DNA of 64,000 nt from CAVDWX01 sp963612735 (GTDB lineage: Bacteria; Bacillota_I; Bacilli_A; RFN20; CAG-826). The stretch covers positions 16,088 through 80,087 of the forward strand of contig CAVDWX010000010.1 in the NCBI GenBank assembly GCA_963612735.1, given 5' to 3'. The position numbers and the translations under genes were made by a program. Of this stretch, positions 63,998-64,000 are shown one piece after another (position 1 is the first letter of the stretch; each line of letters starts with the position of its first letter). The notes beneath the pieces were generated by a model that made no database searches, had not been told where the DNA came from, and saw nothing but the letters and a program-made list of their open reading frames with translations.

Positions 63998-64000
63998 AGA

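Overview
The window is AT-rich bacterial DNA with Bacillota-type gene order and Shine-Dalgarno sites (AGGAGG variants). The dnaX-ybaB-recR, tmk-holB-ricT-rsmI, prfA-prmC-tsaC, comFA-comFC and secA-prfB neighbourhoods, and the YitT, DegV, YfhO and DUF624 families, all point to class Bacilli or a relative. UGA is a stop codon here: prfB is present with a programmed frameshift at UGA, and several genes end in TGA. The code is therefore standard, unlike Mycoplasma. Two [FeFe] hydrogenases and a Rex-like regulator indicate a fermentative anaerobe. Fucose, rhamnose, hexosamine and mannose glycan genes suggest a gut commensal. The best guess is an uncultured host-associated member of Bacilli (Erysipelotrichales/RF39-like), by inference only.

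Layout. 1-13.6 kb is a glycan utilisation locus: a YesL-like membrane protein, a multi-sugar ABC ATPase with a long coiled-coil insertion and two glycosidase-like proteins on the plus strand, facing L-fucose isomerase, GH78-like, GH20-like and GH130 genes on the minus strand. 13.9-17.1 kb is a YfhO membrane protein. 17.1-23.0 kb (minus) is the dnaX-to-rsmI replication/repair operon. 23.1-34.8 kb (plus) is a housekeeping run: prfA, prmC, tsaC, rpiB, comFA, comFC, secA, prfB, yitT-like, uvrB, secG.

34.9-47.6 kb is the accessory region: a DUF4143 ATPase, two DUF308-like membrane proteins, a MATE transporter, an AlbA_2-type regulator bracketed by 36-bp repeats built from TTGGTGCA, an SF1 helicase with a DUF2726 nuclease-like tail preceded by a 13-codon leader ORF, an unrecognised 490-residue protein, and a second AlbA_2 gene broken by one stop codon and preceded by its own short tandem repeats. 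This is the part most likely to hold something undescribed.

47.6-52.9 kb is a redox/hydrogenase operon: Rex-like regulator, thioredoxin-like [2Fe-2S] protein, PAS-containing [FeFe] hydrogenase-like sensor, SpoIIE-type phosphatase and a ferredoxin-type [FeFe] hydrogenase. 53-56.2 kb is glnA-glmS, where glutamine made by the first is the amino donor of the second. 56.3-60.7 kb holds DegV, an acyltransferase-like protein and a membrane-anchored endonuclease I with Ig-like domains. 60.8-63.3 kb is preT-preA (dihydropyrimidine dehydrogenase). The window ends in a decayed DUF4143 ATPase. I found no tRNA, rRNA, CRISPR array, prophage or complete insertion sequence.
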